In this document: piece after piece, positions 26,543 through 35,157 of the stretch
Numbering within the stretch: position 1 is the stretch's first letter
Layout: each line of letters starts with the position of its first letter
The notes under the pieces: generated by a model
Databases searched by the model: none
Seen by the model: only the letters and a program-made list of their open reading frames with translations
Told to the model about the DNA's origin: nothing
Translations under genes and position numbers: made by a program
Assembly: GCA_937934185.1 (NCBI GenBank)
Contig: CALHAB010000064.1
Span: 1-54,231, forward strand
DNA from: an uncultured Ignavibacterium sp.
GTDB lineage: Bacteria; Bacteroidota; Ignavibacteria; Ignavibacteriales; Ignavibacteriaceae
Length of the DNA stretch: 54,231 bases
Direction of reading: 5' to 3'

Positions 26543-29500
26543 CTTATTACTGCAAATTTACCAAAGATTTCCTGAGTTTCATTTCTACTTTCATCAAGAC
26601 TGACTATTCGATAAATATAAATTCCACTCGGGATTCTCTCCCCTTTCTCATCAGTTAAATCATAATCAAAGCCACCATTGTCTGTATTAACCAGAATTTC
26701 TTTAATGAGTTTTCCATTTAGTGAAAGAATATTGATTTTAACTCTGTTTGTTAAATTAGCAAAAGTTACTTGTGTTGTACCTTCACCAATCTTTACAGGA
26801 TTTGGATAAACATAGACATCGGATAAATCATTTGCGACGCCTGTGAGAACGATGTAACTTCCCGCACCGGATTTAATTGGAATACTACCAGCTGAAGAGG
26901 ATGATTTCAAATTTTCAATGCGAAGAACATATTCCTTCCCTACCGAACCGATTGGTTTTCCTCCGGTTATATCTATTGTAAGAATATTCTCACTCACGGA
27001 AATTGACTTAATATTGTTCGATGGTGAAAAAGAATAATTGTTTTTATTTGAAGCAGTAGTTTCATCAACAGGTAGGTTAAAAATTACTTTTATTTTATAA
27101 GGATTAATTATTTCTGATCCGATTACAAAAAATTCTTCACTTTCAGGCGAAATTACAACATTAAAATTAACAGTATCCTGATAAATTGGTGAGTTATAAA
27201 AATCTCTTAAGTTTTTTATTATCAGTGAATTCATACCTTCAGGCAGATGTGAATCAAATGAGAGTAAATATGAAAACTGATCTGCCGGAGAAATAGAATT
27301 GGGGTAGCCAAAATTTTTAACTTCAAAAGAATGTAGATTTTCAATGGTTGATTTTATTTTATTATCAAATCTGACAATAATATTTTTTGAAGTAGTAGCA
27401 TCAACCCGTACTACTTTTGCTGGGTTATGCACATATACAACAATAATTTTTGAAAGACCAGAATATGGTTCGGGATAGTTGCTATTATAAGCTTGAACAG
27501 AGTAGTAAAAGTGAGTATTATCAGTTACATAATTATCGATATAAAAATTTGTATTAACGGAGTCGAAAGGAGTCAGATTCTCTGATGATGTTCCTTTATA
27601 AATAATAAATTTCTCTCCTTCACTAATCCAACTAAGTTTAACATTAGAACTGTCAATACTATAACCATCAACTGCAAAGGGAGTTGGAGTTTTGTAGCTT
27701 GATGCGAATTCATAGAAATCAATTCCGTTGGAATTCGGGAAAGCGATTTCAGGGATATAGTTCCTGTTAAAATCAGTTACAAGAATTGAATTTGAATTAA
27801 TATTTTCAAAATATGCAATTAGTTTCGAAGTACCATTAAAATATTTAAAGATATAAGCATAGGGGAATGTAAATAAAACTAACTCTCTTCCGCCATCACT
27901 ATCTATGTCAACAAATCTTAAAGAATTTTCTGCTCGTCTGAATGAATTATTAAATTCAACTGCTGCATCAATGAATGGGAAATCAAAAAGAGTAGTCAGT
28001 TGATTTCCTGCGAGACTAAAAATTATCAATCTGTAATAAGGAGCGATATCAATGGGCTCTATTGAGTGCAATAATACTGCAATGTCTGTGATTCCATCGT
28101 AATTAAAATCACCTGCATCAATGTATGCATTCGAACCGATAAATTCAGTAGGAATTACAATGTCAGGAACAAAAGTATTATTTCCGGTGATCCTGAAACT
28201 AAAAATATCCCCATCATTATCAACTAACCATAGTTCAAAAATTCCATCTCCATTCGAATCGCATATAACTGCATTGGGAAAATCAATGACATTTCCTCCA
28301 AATTTTTTAGGAGTGAAATTTTTGAGTGATGTCTTTTCTATCAAATTAAGATTTTGATCAACTTCCCAAACACTTATTGTGGAATCGTTTTTAATTGCAA
28401 GCACTTCAGTAATTCCATCGTTATCAATATCTTTCGAAAGAATTGGCCAGAAATCCCCGCCTGTCTTGCTGAATTTTGTATTGAAGGCAGTGCTATTAAC
28501 CGCATTTTGTTCCATAATAAAACCATCTCTTACAAAGAAAGTAAGTAAATCAACTAATCCATTTCTATTGAAATCACCGTGATCTTTTACAAATCTATCA
28601 CCTATTGAATCCCTCAACAAAAAATTTCCATCAGAAAAAGAGAAGATAGTTGAGTTTCTTGAGTTAGAAAAAGTTCGTAAAACTACTTCTGAATCAAAAC
28701 TATTTGTCAGACTAAGCGTATTTTTATATGGACTCCCTGGTGGCAGTGAGAACGGCATTTTAATGGCATCGACTAAACTCACATTGTTGACTGTCGAAAT
28801 AACAAAATCATTTCCATTATTTTTAACAATTGTTTTCAAACCAACAAGGTTTTCAGCTTCTATATATGAATGATAAACAGAATTTTGATCAACAAGTTCT
28901 TTCGGAATAAATCCGTAATGTAATTGCTTAACAAACTGATTGTTTGTAGTGAATCCATCAAGAGTGACAAATTTATATTCTGTATCTTCGGCTTTTTTGT
29001 AATAAAGTCGTACAAGTGATGGTTCATCTGTATAAACAGCAGAAACTATAGTTAGTTTATCACCATAATACATAGGACCAATTGAAATTAATTCAGTCTG
29101 TGGTGGTGTTCTGTCAATATGAAAATTAACTCTTTCTTCAAGCGTTCTTCCATTCGATTGATTTACAAGCAGTCTTAAAGTGAAAGCTGTATCAGGAAGA
29201 TTTGAAGTGTTTAAGTCATAAATTTTATGACGATTAAACTGATTGCGCCCATCTGAAATCAGAGTCTGCCACGAGGTTGGATTTAAGCCCACCCCAAGAT
29301 ACAAATTATATGATTGAAAATAAGCTGAAAGCACAGTGGCAATCACTTCAATGTTATTGGATGAAGTAGCAAAATCCATACTAGGATTACTAAATTTTAT
29401 TATCGAGGGAGCTAAAACCCTTAAAGCTCTCCCGACATTTAATCTTCCTGCGCCGCTTCTTAAATCCCAACCTGTTTCACCGATATCATCAGTAGTTGAT

Positions 29501-30741
29501 TTTATAATTTGTTTAATTTCTTCATTTGAAAAATTCTGAAGCGATAAGATAAGCGCAGCAGTTGCTGAAACGAATGGAGCAGAAGCTGATGTACCATTTA
29601 TTGACGCGTAACCGTTATTTCTTGCAGTAGTCATAATACCGGTTCCGGGAGCGACTAAATCAATAGTTGATCCCCAATTCGACGATGCTGCGACGAAATC
29701 ATCCGATGTTGAGTTACCAACGCAAATAACTTCTGAATATCCTGAGGGATAATGAGGTAAATTTGAACCTGAATTTCCTGCACTAGCAATTAATACTAAA
29801 TTTTTTGAATAAGCATATTGAATTACATCACGCAACACTAAGGAGAAAGAATTATCACCAAAACTCATATTTATAACTTTAGCATTCATTTTAATTGCGT
29901 ATAAAATAGCTGCAGCAACATCATCCTCTTCTCCATATCCACCAGGGTCAAATGCACGAAGATTAAGTACTTTTATATTTGGAGCCGTTCCGGCAATACC
30001 GATTGAATTATTAGTTTCAGCGCCAGCAATTCCAGCTATAAAAGTTCCGTGACCATGATCATCATAAGGATTATTATCCCAGTTAAGATAATCACCCCCA
30101 GTAGAATCAAATGGAAATCCAACACGGTCTGTAAAATCCCAGCCCATGTAGTCATCAATAAAACCGTTATTGTCATCATCAATACCATTAAATCTTTTAT
30201 CATTTCCAAATTGATCTAATCCTGTTTCGCCGGGATTGTAATAAATTTTATTCTTTAAATCAGGGTGATCATATTCTATTCCTGTATCTATAATTGCAAG
30301 AAGAACAGTGTCCGAACCAGTTGTTATATCCCACGCATCAAATGCTTTTATTTTTTCCAAAGCCCATTGCTGCAAAACAAGCGAATCGTTTGGTATTGTA
30401 TCAACTTTATATATCCGCGAAGCCTGAATATATTCAATATCAGGATCATTCCTCAGTATAGAAGAAAGATTGTTTTCATCAACTTTATCAGTAAAGTTGA
30501 TTGTTATGATTCGCCCCAGTACTTCATCCTCTTTGGCTAATCCTTTTGCAAGATAGTTCATCCTGAATTCAGGTAATGTAATCGGGCGGTTTTCCAAAGC
30601 ATTGCTAATTTTATTTTCAAAAACCTTAGTACTTATTTCAGTAAGCGGTACTGTACTTTTATATTTTATAAAGAATGTTGATTGTGGAAATAATGTTAAT
30701 TGAATTAAAAGAAATGAGGTGAGAACAAAATTAAATTTCAT
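26539..30741 (-). CDS. Large secreted S8 subtilase with FG-GAP repeats and T9SS sorting domain
   Basis: From the ATG at 30741 (AGGAG upstream) the protein is about 1400 residues; an ORF start 30 bases earlier precedes the signal peptide and is unlikely. Order: signal peptide (KFNFVLTSFLLIQLTLFPQ), propeptide-like region (about 20-125), S8 peptidase domain with Asp152 (IIDTGIEYDHPDL), His231 (DDHGHGTFIAG) and Ser385 (NGTSASAPFV), a beta-rich region, repeated DxDxDG calcium-type FG-GAP/VCBS motifs (about 700-1000: DFNRNGLVDLL, DIDNDGITEVL, DSNGDGIFELW, DFNYDGITDIAV), fibronectin-like modules, and a C-terminal sorting domain (VYPNPVKIGEG to FGKFAVIR). It should be exported by type IX secretion and act at the surface. 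It overlaps purF by 11 bases. Confidence 0.93.
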   Translation of the reverse strand: MKFNFVLTSFLLIQLTLFPQSTFFIKYKSTVPLTEISTKVFENKISNALENRPITLPEFRMNYLAKGLAKEDEVLGRIITINFTDKVDENNLSSILRNDPDIEYIQASRIYKVDTIPNDSLVLQQWALEKIKAFDAWDITTGSDTVLLAIIDTGIEYDHPDLKNKIYYNPGETGLDQFGNDKRFNGIDDDNNGFIDDYMGWDFTDRVGFPFDSTGGDYLNWDNNPYDDHGHGTFIAGIAGAETNNSIGIAGTAPNIKVLNLRAFDPGGYGEEDDVAAAILYAIKMNAKVINMSFGDNSFSLVLRDVIQYAYSKNLVLIASAGNSGSNLPHYPSGYSEVICVGNSTSDDFVAASSNWGSTIDLVAPGTGIMTTARNNGYASINGTSASAPFVSATAALILSLQNFSNEEIKQIIKSTTDDIGETGWDLRSGAGRLNVGRALRVLAPSIIKFSNPSMDFATSSNNIEVIATVLSAYFQSYNLYLGVGLNPTSWQTLISDGRNQFNRHKIYDLNTSNLPDTAFTLRLLVNQSNGRTLEERVNFHIDRTPPQTELISIGPMYYGDKLTIVSAVYTDEPSLVRLYYKKAEDTEYKFVTLDGFTTNNQFVKQLHYGFIPKELVDQNSVYHSYIEAENLVGLKTIVKNNGNDFVISTVNNVSLVDAIKMPFSLPPGSPYKNTLSLTNSFDSEVVLRTFSNSRNSTIFSFSDGNFLLRDSIGDRFVKDHGDFNRNGLVDLLTFFVRDGFIMEQNAVNSTAFNTKFSKTGGDFWPILSKDIDNDGITEVLAIKNDSTISVWEVDQNLNLIEKTSLKNFTPKKFGGNVIDFPNAVICDSNGDGIFELWLVDNDGDIFSFRITGNNTFVPDIVIPTEFIGSNAYIDAGDFNYDGITDIAVLLHSIEPIDIAPYYRLIIFSLAGNQLTTLFDFPFIDAAVEFNNSFRRAENSLRFVDIDSDGGRELVLFTFPYAYIFKYFNGTSKLIAYFENINSNSILVTDFNRNYIPEIAFPNSNGIDFYEFASSYKTPTPFAVDGYSIDSSNVKLSWISEGEKFIIYKGTSSENLTPFDSVNTNFYIDNYVTDNTHFYYSVQAYNSNYPEPYSGLSKIIVVYVHNPAKVVRVDATTSKNIIVRFDNKIKSTIENLHSFEVKNFGYPNSISPADQFSYLLSFDSHLPEGMNSLIIKNLRDFYNSPIYQDTVNFNVVISPESEEFFVIGSEIINPYKIKVIFNLPVDETTASNKNNYSFSPSNNIKSISVSENILTIDITGGKPIGSVGKEYVLRIENLKSSSSAGSIPIKSGAGSYIVLTGVANDLSDVYVYPNPVKIGEGTTQVTFANLTNRVKINILSLNGKLIKEILVNTDNGGFDYDLTDEKGERIPSGIYIYRIVSLDESRNETQEIFGKFAVIR

Positions 30742-32212
30742 ACATCTCCTTTTTGAAGTTGCTATCAACATAAGTTGGATAGTTTCCTGAGAAACAAGCT
30801 GTACAGAAATTATCTTTACCTGCTTCGGAAACTGCTTCCAACATTTCCTCGATAGTTAAATATTCCAGGCTATCAACTTCAAGGTAATCTTTTATCGCTT
30901 TGATATCACCATCCATACGATGAGCAATTAATTCTTCTTTACTTGGAAAATCCATACCGTAAAAGCATGGGTACATTATTGGTGGGGATGAAATTCGCAA
31001 ATGAATAGATTTAGGATTTGCTTCTCTCAATAAATGAACAAGTTGTCTGGATGTTGTGCCACGAACAATGGAGTCATCAACAACAACAATTGTTCTTCCT
31101 TCAAGTACACCTTTAACAATATTGAATTTTATCTTTACCCCGATTTCTCTGTTACTTTGTCCGGGCTGAATAAATGTTCTGCCGATGTAATGACTTCTTA
31201 TCAATCCGATTTCAAGTCGTGCATCTATTCCCTGCTTTTCTAATTCTCTTGCATAACCTAATGCTGTGGTATTTGAACTATCAGGAACACTGATGACATA
31301 TACTCTTTCATCATCAGGATCTTTAACAGGATGTTTTCTTGCTAGTTCTTTTCCAAGTCGTCTTCTCATTTTATCAACATTATGACCAAAGATAAAACTA
31401 TCAGGTCGTGAAAAGTAAATGTATTCAAATACACAATGTTTTTTGGGTTCAGGATTACCATTAATTCTTTGAGATTTAATCACTCCGCTTTTAACTGCTT
31501 CATCATCAATTATAATAAGTTCTCCCGGCTCAACTTCTCTAATAAACTCGGCAGACTGAATGTCAAATGCACAGGTTTCTGAAGCAATTAAAAATGAGTT
31601 ATCTAATTTTCCTAAAGCAAGTGGTCTGAAACCGAGTGGATCACGGGCAGCTATCAATTTATCATCTGTAAGAATAACCAAACAGTAAGCCCCCTGAATT
31701 TTGTTTAATGCTTCAATTATCTGATCAATCTGATTTTCAAGTTTACTTCTCGCGATTAGATGAAGGATTACTTCGGTATCACTTGTCGTCTGGAATATTG
31801 CACCTTCATTTACTAATTCTTCTCTCAGTTCTTTGGCATTAGTGAGATTTCCATTGTGTGCAATTGCTAAATTTCCTAAACGATAGTTAACCATAAATGG
31901 TTGAATATTCTTTCTTGACTTTGAAGCACCTGTTGTAGAATATCTGTTGTGTCCAATTGCCGAGTTACCAGATAATAATGAAGTCAACGCTTCGGAGTTA
32001 TCAAACACTTCAGAAACAAGACCTTCTCCTTTCAGAATATTAAAATGTGCTCTGCCATCGCCATTGAAAGAGCGGGTAACAATTCCACAAGCTTCCTGTC
32101 CTCTGTGTTGAAGTGCGTGTAATCCGTAATAGGTCTGCAGTGATGCTGTCGGATGTCCGAATATCCCGAATATTCCACAGTATGAAATCGGTTTGTCGTA
32201 TTCGTAATTCAT
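30731..32212 (-). CDS. purF: Amidophosphoribosyltransferase, likely Fe-S type
   Basis: PurF makes phosphoribosylamine from PRPP and glutamine, the first step of purine synthesis. The 493-residue protein has a short propeptide ending at Tyr11, then the catalytic Cys12 (CGIFGIFG), GHNRYSTTG, and the PRPP site VVVDDSIVRGTTSRQ. Cys260, Cys416 (PCFYG), Cys470 and Cys473 (FCTACF) match the four ligands of the Bacillus subtilis-type [4Fe-4S] PurF, and that subtype also has a cleaved propeptide. The cluster itself is inference. A promoter-like TAACTTTG lies upstream. Confidence 0.97.
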   Translation of the reverse strand: MNYEYDKPISYCGIFGIFGHPTASLQTYYGLHALQHRGQEACGIVTRSFNGDGRAHFNILKGEGLVSEVFDNSEALTSLLSGNSAIGHNRYSTTGASKSRKNIQPFMVNYRLGNLAIAHNGNLTNAKELREELVNEGAIFQTTSDTEVILHLIARSKLENQIDQIIEALNKIQGAYCLVILTDDKLIAARDPLGFRPLALGKLDNSFLIASETCAFDIQSAEFIREVEPGELIIIDDEAVKSGVIKSQRINGNPEPKKHCVFEYIYFSRPDSFIFGHNVDKMRRRLGKELARKHPVKDPDDERVYVISVPDSSNTTALGYARELEKQGIDARLEIGLIRSHYIGRTFIQPGQSNREIGVKIKFNIVKGVLEGRTIVVVDDSIVRGTTSRQLVHLLREANPKSIHLRISSPPIMYPCFYGMDFPSKEELIAHRMDGDIKAIKDYLEVDSLEYLTIEEMLEAVSEAGKDNFCTACFSGNYPTYVDSNFKKEMYEI

Positions 32213-32251
32213 AATTCAAAGTGTTTTTTTTAGTTTGAAAATATTTCCAAA

Positions 32252-32259
32252 CAAAGTTA
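32252..32259 (-). promoter_or_regulatory. Candidate -7 element of purF
   Basis: On the minus strand the sequence reads TAACTTTG, matching TAnnTTTG. A start near 32245 would leave about a 33-base leader before purF. The -33 position reads TTTC rather than TTTG, so support is partial. Confidence 0.3.
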
Positions 32260-32342
32260 ACTATAAGTGAAAATTTTATGAAATGATTAAGACACTTCCC
32301 TGAATATTATTTAGATTAGAACTGAAATTTTCAGGAGTTATA

Positions 32343-32795
32343 ATGAATACAATAAATTCAATAAATCAATTTTTATCCAGTCGAAATATTGCAGTAGTCG
32401 GTGTATCTTCATTAGGAAAAGGATTTGGAGTGGCTGTTTACAAACATCTTAAGAATGCAGGTTATAATGTATTTGGAGTAAATAAAAACGGTGGAAAAAC
32501 AGATGATGAAATGCTGTTCCAATCATTAAGTAGCATTCCTTCAAATGTTGATGCTGTTGTAACTGTAATCCCTCCTTTTGAAACCGAAAAAATTATTGAC
32601 GAAATGATAAAACTTTCAATCAGTCAAGTCTGGATGCAACAAGGTTCTGAATCAGAATTAGCAAAAGAGAAATGTATTTCAAATGGTATAAATGTAATAT
32701 TTGGTGAATGCATTCTGATGTTTGCTGAACCTGTAAAATCAATTCATTCATTTCACAGATGGATAAATAAAATAATTGGAAAGTATCCAGATTAA
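32343..32795 (+). CDS. CoA-binding domain protein (YccU-like)
   Basis: The 150-residue protein is a single CoA-binding Rossmann domain: NIAVVGVSSLGKGFGVAVYK (about 14-33), GYNVFGVNKNG, VDAVVTVIPPFETEKI, VWMQQGSESELAKEKC and VIFGECILMF. These stand-alone proteins bind CoA but their cellular role is not settled. It stands alone on the plus strand between minus-strand genes and has its own GGAG site. Its stop codon overlaps the stop of the convergent hydrolase through the shared TTAA at 32792-32795. Confidence 0.88.
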   Translation: MNTINSINQFLSSRNIAVVGVSSLGKGFGVAVYKHLKNAGYNVFGVNKNGGKTDDEMLFQSLSSIPSNVDAVVTVIPPFETEKIIDEMIKLSISQVWMQQGSESELAKEKCISNGINVIFGECILMFAEPVKSIHSFHRWINKIIGKYPD

Positions 32796-33814
32796 TCAGA
32801 CAGAAAATCTGCAATAGCTTTTCTTACTTTTTCAATCTCGCAGGTTACAGCAAGATGTCCGCAATTGTTATCAAGAATTAAAGTTCTGCAGCCGGTTATA
32901 TCTGAAAGCTGCAAAGAATAAGTTGGATTAACCATCATATCTCTTTTTGAAATTATCAGGAACAGTTTACTTTTGATTTGATTTGCAACTTCAGTTAAAT
33001 CATTATCATAGTTTTTACTTATATCAAAACTTAGTATTGCCCGGATTTGTGAAAGATAATTATCTAATGTAAAAATTTTATCTGGCTCTTTATTAAATGA
33101 GTTAAGATAATCTTCGAACTGCTCAGGTTTAATGTTCTCGGCGATATACTCAGCTGTTCTTGAGTAAAGAGCAGTCATCATATCACTTAAAGTTTTAATT
33201 TCCCTTTCTGTGGAATTGTACTTTCTTAAAGTTTCAATAAGTTTTATTTGAGTATTTATCCATAGCATATCATAAGAGGAAAGTTTTGGTGAAGGAACAT
33301 AAGCAACAGTTTTTTTAGCAAAATCAGGATAATCGACTGCCCATTGAAGTGCCTGCATACTTCCCATTGAGCCACCAACAATTGCAAACACCTTTTTTAT
33401 ATTCAAATAGTTTGTTAGGAGACGATATTGAGAGTTTATCATATCCTTAATAGATATCTCGGGAAATTTTCCTCCATAGTTTGAAGGTGATGAAGAAACT
33501 CCGTTTCCCAAAGCATCAACGGCAATGATTAAATATTTTGTCGTATCAATAAATTGATATTTTCTGATAAGCCTTCCGATAGCTTCTGAATTACCTCCGA
33601 ACCAAGTACAATACAAAATAACATTTGAGGAATCAGAATTAACAGTGCCGAAGTACCGGTAACCAATCTTACAATCTTTTATTGTGTCACCAGTTTGAGT
33701 AATAAAATTTCCAATTATCTTATAATGTTGTTCAGCATCATCAGGAATTGATTGCGAATAAGTAGATGATATGAAAAAGAGAGAGATAAAAAGTATAGTT
33801 AAAAATCTTTTCAT
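32792..33814 (-). CDS. Exported alpha/beta hydrolase related to homoserine O-acetyltransferase (MetX)
   Basis: The 340-residue protein has a signal peptide (KRFLTILFISLFFISSTYSQ, signal cleavage expected around 20), then a MetX-like alpha/beta-hydrolase with the nucleophile block GGSMGSMQALQWAVDYP (Ser149), Asp292 (SKRDMM) and His320 (CGHLAV). The MetX family normally has GHDAFL at the last block, here GHLAVT. MetX acts on homoserine in the cytoplasm, whereas this one should be periplasmic or secreted, so acyltransferase activity is doubtful and an esterase role is as likely. GGAG lies before the ATG; a terminator lies 25 bases upstream. Confidence 0.82.
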   Translation of the reverse strand: MKRFLTILFISLFFISSTYSQSIPDDAEQHYKIIGNFITQTGDTIKDCKIGYRYFGTVNSDSSNVILYCTWFGGNSEAIGRLIRKYQFIDTTKYLIIAVDALGNGVSSSPSNYGGKFPEISIKDMINSQYRLLTNYLNIKKVFAIVGGSMGSMQALQWAVDYPDFAKKTVAYVPSPKLSSYDMLWINTQIKLIETLRKYNSTEREIKTLSDMMTALYSRTAEYIAENIKPEQFEDYLNSFNKEPDKIFTLDNYLSQIRAILSFDISKNYDNDLTEVANQIKSKLFLIISKRDMMVNPTYSLQLSDITGCRTLILDNNCGHLAVTCEIEKVRKAIADFLSD

Positions 33815-33828
33815 AAAAGCTCCGATGT

Positions 33829-33858
33829 TAAACTAAAAGACCCTCACAATTGAGGGTC
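33829..33858 (-). terminator. Rho-independent terminator after tRNA-Pro
   Basis: On the minus strand GACCCTCA-attg-TGAGGGTC is a perfect 8-bp stem with a 4-base loop (33839-33858), followed by TTTTAGTTT. It lies 8 bases after the tRNA and separates it from the hydrolase gene downstream. Confidence 0.85.
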
Positions 33859-33866
33859 GGAATTTG

Positions 33867-33940
33867 TCGGAACGGCGGGATTTGAACCCGCGACCACCTG
33901 AACCCCATTCAGGTACGCTACCGGGCTGCGCCACGTTCCG
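33867..33940 (-). tRNA. tRNA-Pro (anticodon GGG)
   Basis: The minus strand folds into a complete cloverleaf: acceptor CGGAACG/CGTTCCG, D arm GCGC/GCGT, anticodon stem CCTGA/TCAGG with loop ATGGGGT (anticodon GGG at 33904-33906), variable TGGTC, and T arm GCGGG/CCCGC. Discriminator A; CCA is not encoded. With 73 bases plus the discriminator it is the normal tRNA-Pro size. It begins 5 bases after the merR stop codon, so it is probably cotranscribed with merR and followed by its own terminator. Confidence 0.97.
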
Positions 33941-33945
33941 AGTTT

Positions 33946-34350
33946 TTATAATTTTGCTAACAAAAGCTCGAGTAAATTTTTTAATTCTTCAAGGTCTTTT
34001 TTTAGTAATTGTTTATCCCGGGTTCCGGGATTTACTTCTTCAACTTTAGGTTTCAATGTCTCAGATTCATTACTATGAACTTGATCCTCTACAAGTTTTT
34101 CTGCCGAATAGTTTTCTAAAATCTTCTTTGCGCCGTCTATCGTATATTTTCTTTCTCTTAATAAATTTTTAATGTACAAAATTAATTGAATATCCTTGTT
34201 TGTATAGATTCGGTTTCCAGCCCGGTTTTTTTGTGGTTTCAGTTGCTCAAATTCAGTTTCCCAATACCTAAGAATATATTGCTCTATTCCTGTAAGTTTA
34301 CTTACTTCACTTATAGAGTAATATAATTTTTTGATTGACAGATCTTTCAT
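33946..34350 (-). CDS. MerR-family transcriptional regulator
   Basis: The 134-residue protein has a MerR winged helix (about 9-80: LYYSISEVSKLTGIEQYILR, YWETEFEQLKP, RAGNRIYTNKDIQLI), in the short MerR form with HTH and RKYTIDGAKKIL, then a helical C-terminus (about 110-134). No cysteine-based metal site is visible. Such MerR proteins are common single-copy genes in Bacteroidota and the effector is unknown. A sigma70-like promoter is upstream and tRNA-Pro follows directly. Confidence 0.85.
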   Translation of the reverse strand: MKDLSIKKLYYSISEVSKLTGIEQYILRYWETEFEQLKPQKNRAGNRIYTNKDIQLILYIKNLLRERKYTIDGAKKILENYSAEKLVEDQVHSNESETLKPKVEEVNPGTRDKQLLKKDLEELKNLLELLLAKL

Positions 34351-34390
34351 AGAAGTTTAAGTTTATTTCTGAGGTGAAAATAAGTAATCT

Positions 34391-34420
34391 CTTATAAAAG
34401 CACAATATATCTTAAGTCAA
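34391..34420 (-). promoter_or_regulatory. Candidate sigma70-like promoter of merR/tRNA-Pro
   Basis: On the minus strand TTGACT (34420-34415) and TATAAG (34396-34391) are 18 bases apart. Start would fall near 34384, with a leader of about 34 bases before the merR ATG. It is not of the Bacteroidota -33/-7 type. Confidence 0.4.
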
Positions 34421-34451
34421 AACAAAATAATTTTCAGAAAGAACAATTCAA

Positions 34452-34886
34452 TTATTTCTTATCAGATGCAATTCTTATTATTGCATTTACTGCCAGATAA
34501 TATCCTAAATCTTTGAATCCCGAGATATAACCATCACAACTTGAAGCAGTTAAAAGTGTTTGTCTATATTCTTCTCTCTTAGCAAGATTAGATAAGTGTA
34601 CTTCAACCTTAGGAATTTTACAAATCTCCAATGCATCTTTTATTGCAACTGATGTATGAGCATATCCACCCGGATTTATAATTAATCCATCATACTTGTC
34701 GGAAGCTTCCTGAATTTTATCAATCAGCTCACCTTCAGAATTCGATTGAAAATAAGTAAAGCTTACCTCTCGAAATTCATTTTTAAGTTCGTTAAGAACT
34801 TTATTAAAATCCTTATTTCCATAAAGCTGGCTATCTCTTTGAGAGATAAGATTTAAGTTAGGTCCGTTCAAAATTAAGATCTTCAC
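34452..34886 (-). CDS. aroQ: 3-dehydroquinate dehydratase, type II
   Basis: AroQ dehydrates 3-dehydroquinate in the shikimate pathway. The 144-residue protein has ILNGPNLNL (about 4-12), an active-site Tyr in LYGNKD (about residue 22), YDGLIINPGGYAHTSVAIKD with the catalytic His, and VEVHLSN. Size is standard. The start is a GTG overlapping the stop of the upstream 90-residue gene by 4 bases (GTGA). Confidence 0.94.
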   Translation of the reverse strand: MKILILNGPNLNLISQRDSQLYGNKDFNKVLNELKNEFREVSFTYFQSNSEGELIDKIQEASDKYDGLIINPGGYAHTSVAIKDALEICKIPKVEVHLSNLAKREEYRQTLLTASSCDGYISGFKDLGYYLAVNAIIRIASDKK

Positions 34887-35155
34887 GAAGTCTCCGTCAT
34901 TTCATTTATTATTTCGCGCAGGCGCGGATTGATATATATGTCATCAATGCCCAATTCTTTCAAAGCGGTAGCTAAGATAGCAGCTTTTCTTTGAGTATTA
35001 GCAAATTTATTTATTACGATTATTTTATTTTCTTTGACAATACAGAATCCTCCTTTGAAATCCCCTTTTTCAAATCTTACTGATACTCCTAACTGGGAAG
35101 CTACTTGTTTTAATTCATCTATGATTTGTTCAAATTCTTTTTCTTTTATTTTCAT
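34883..35155 (-). CDS. Conserved small protein linked to aroQ, unknown function
   Basis: The 90-residue protein has an N-terminal helix (KEFEQIIDELKQVASQLG), then a short beta-type region with GGFCIVKENKIIVINKF and a C-terminal part with LKELGIDDIYINPRLREII. Small proteins of the pattern 'GG-C...-iinK...L-ele-iy-i-P-lR' occur in Bacteroidota/Chlorobi, though I cannot name a family with certainty. It is coupled to aroQ by overlap and sits 2 bases after the next upstream gene. Confidence 0.7.
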   Translation of the reverse strand: MKIKEKEFEQIIDELKQVASQLGVSVRFEKGDFKGGFCIVKENKIIVINKFANTQRKAAILATALKELGIDDIYINPRLREIINEMTETS

Positions 35156-35157
35156 CT

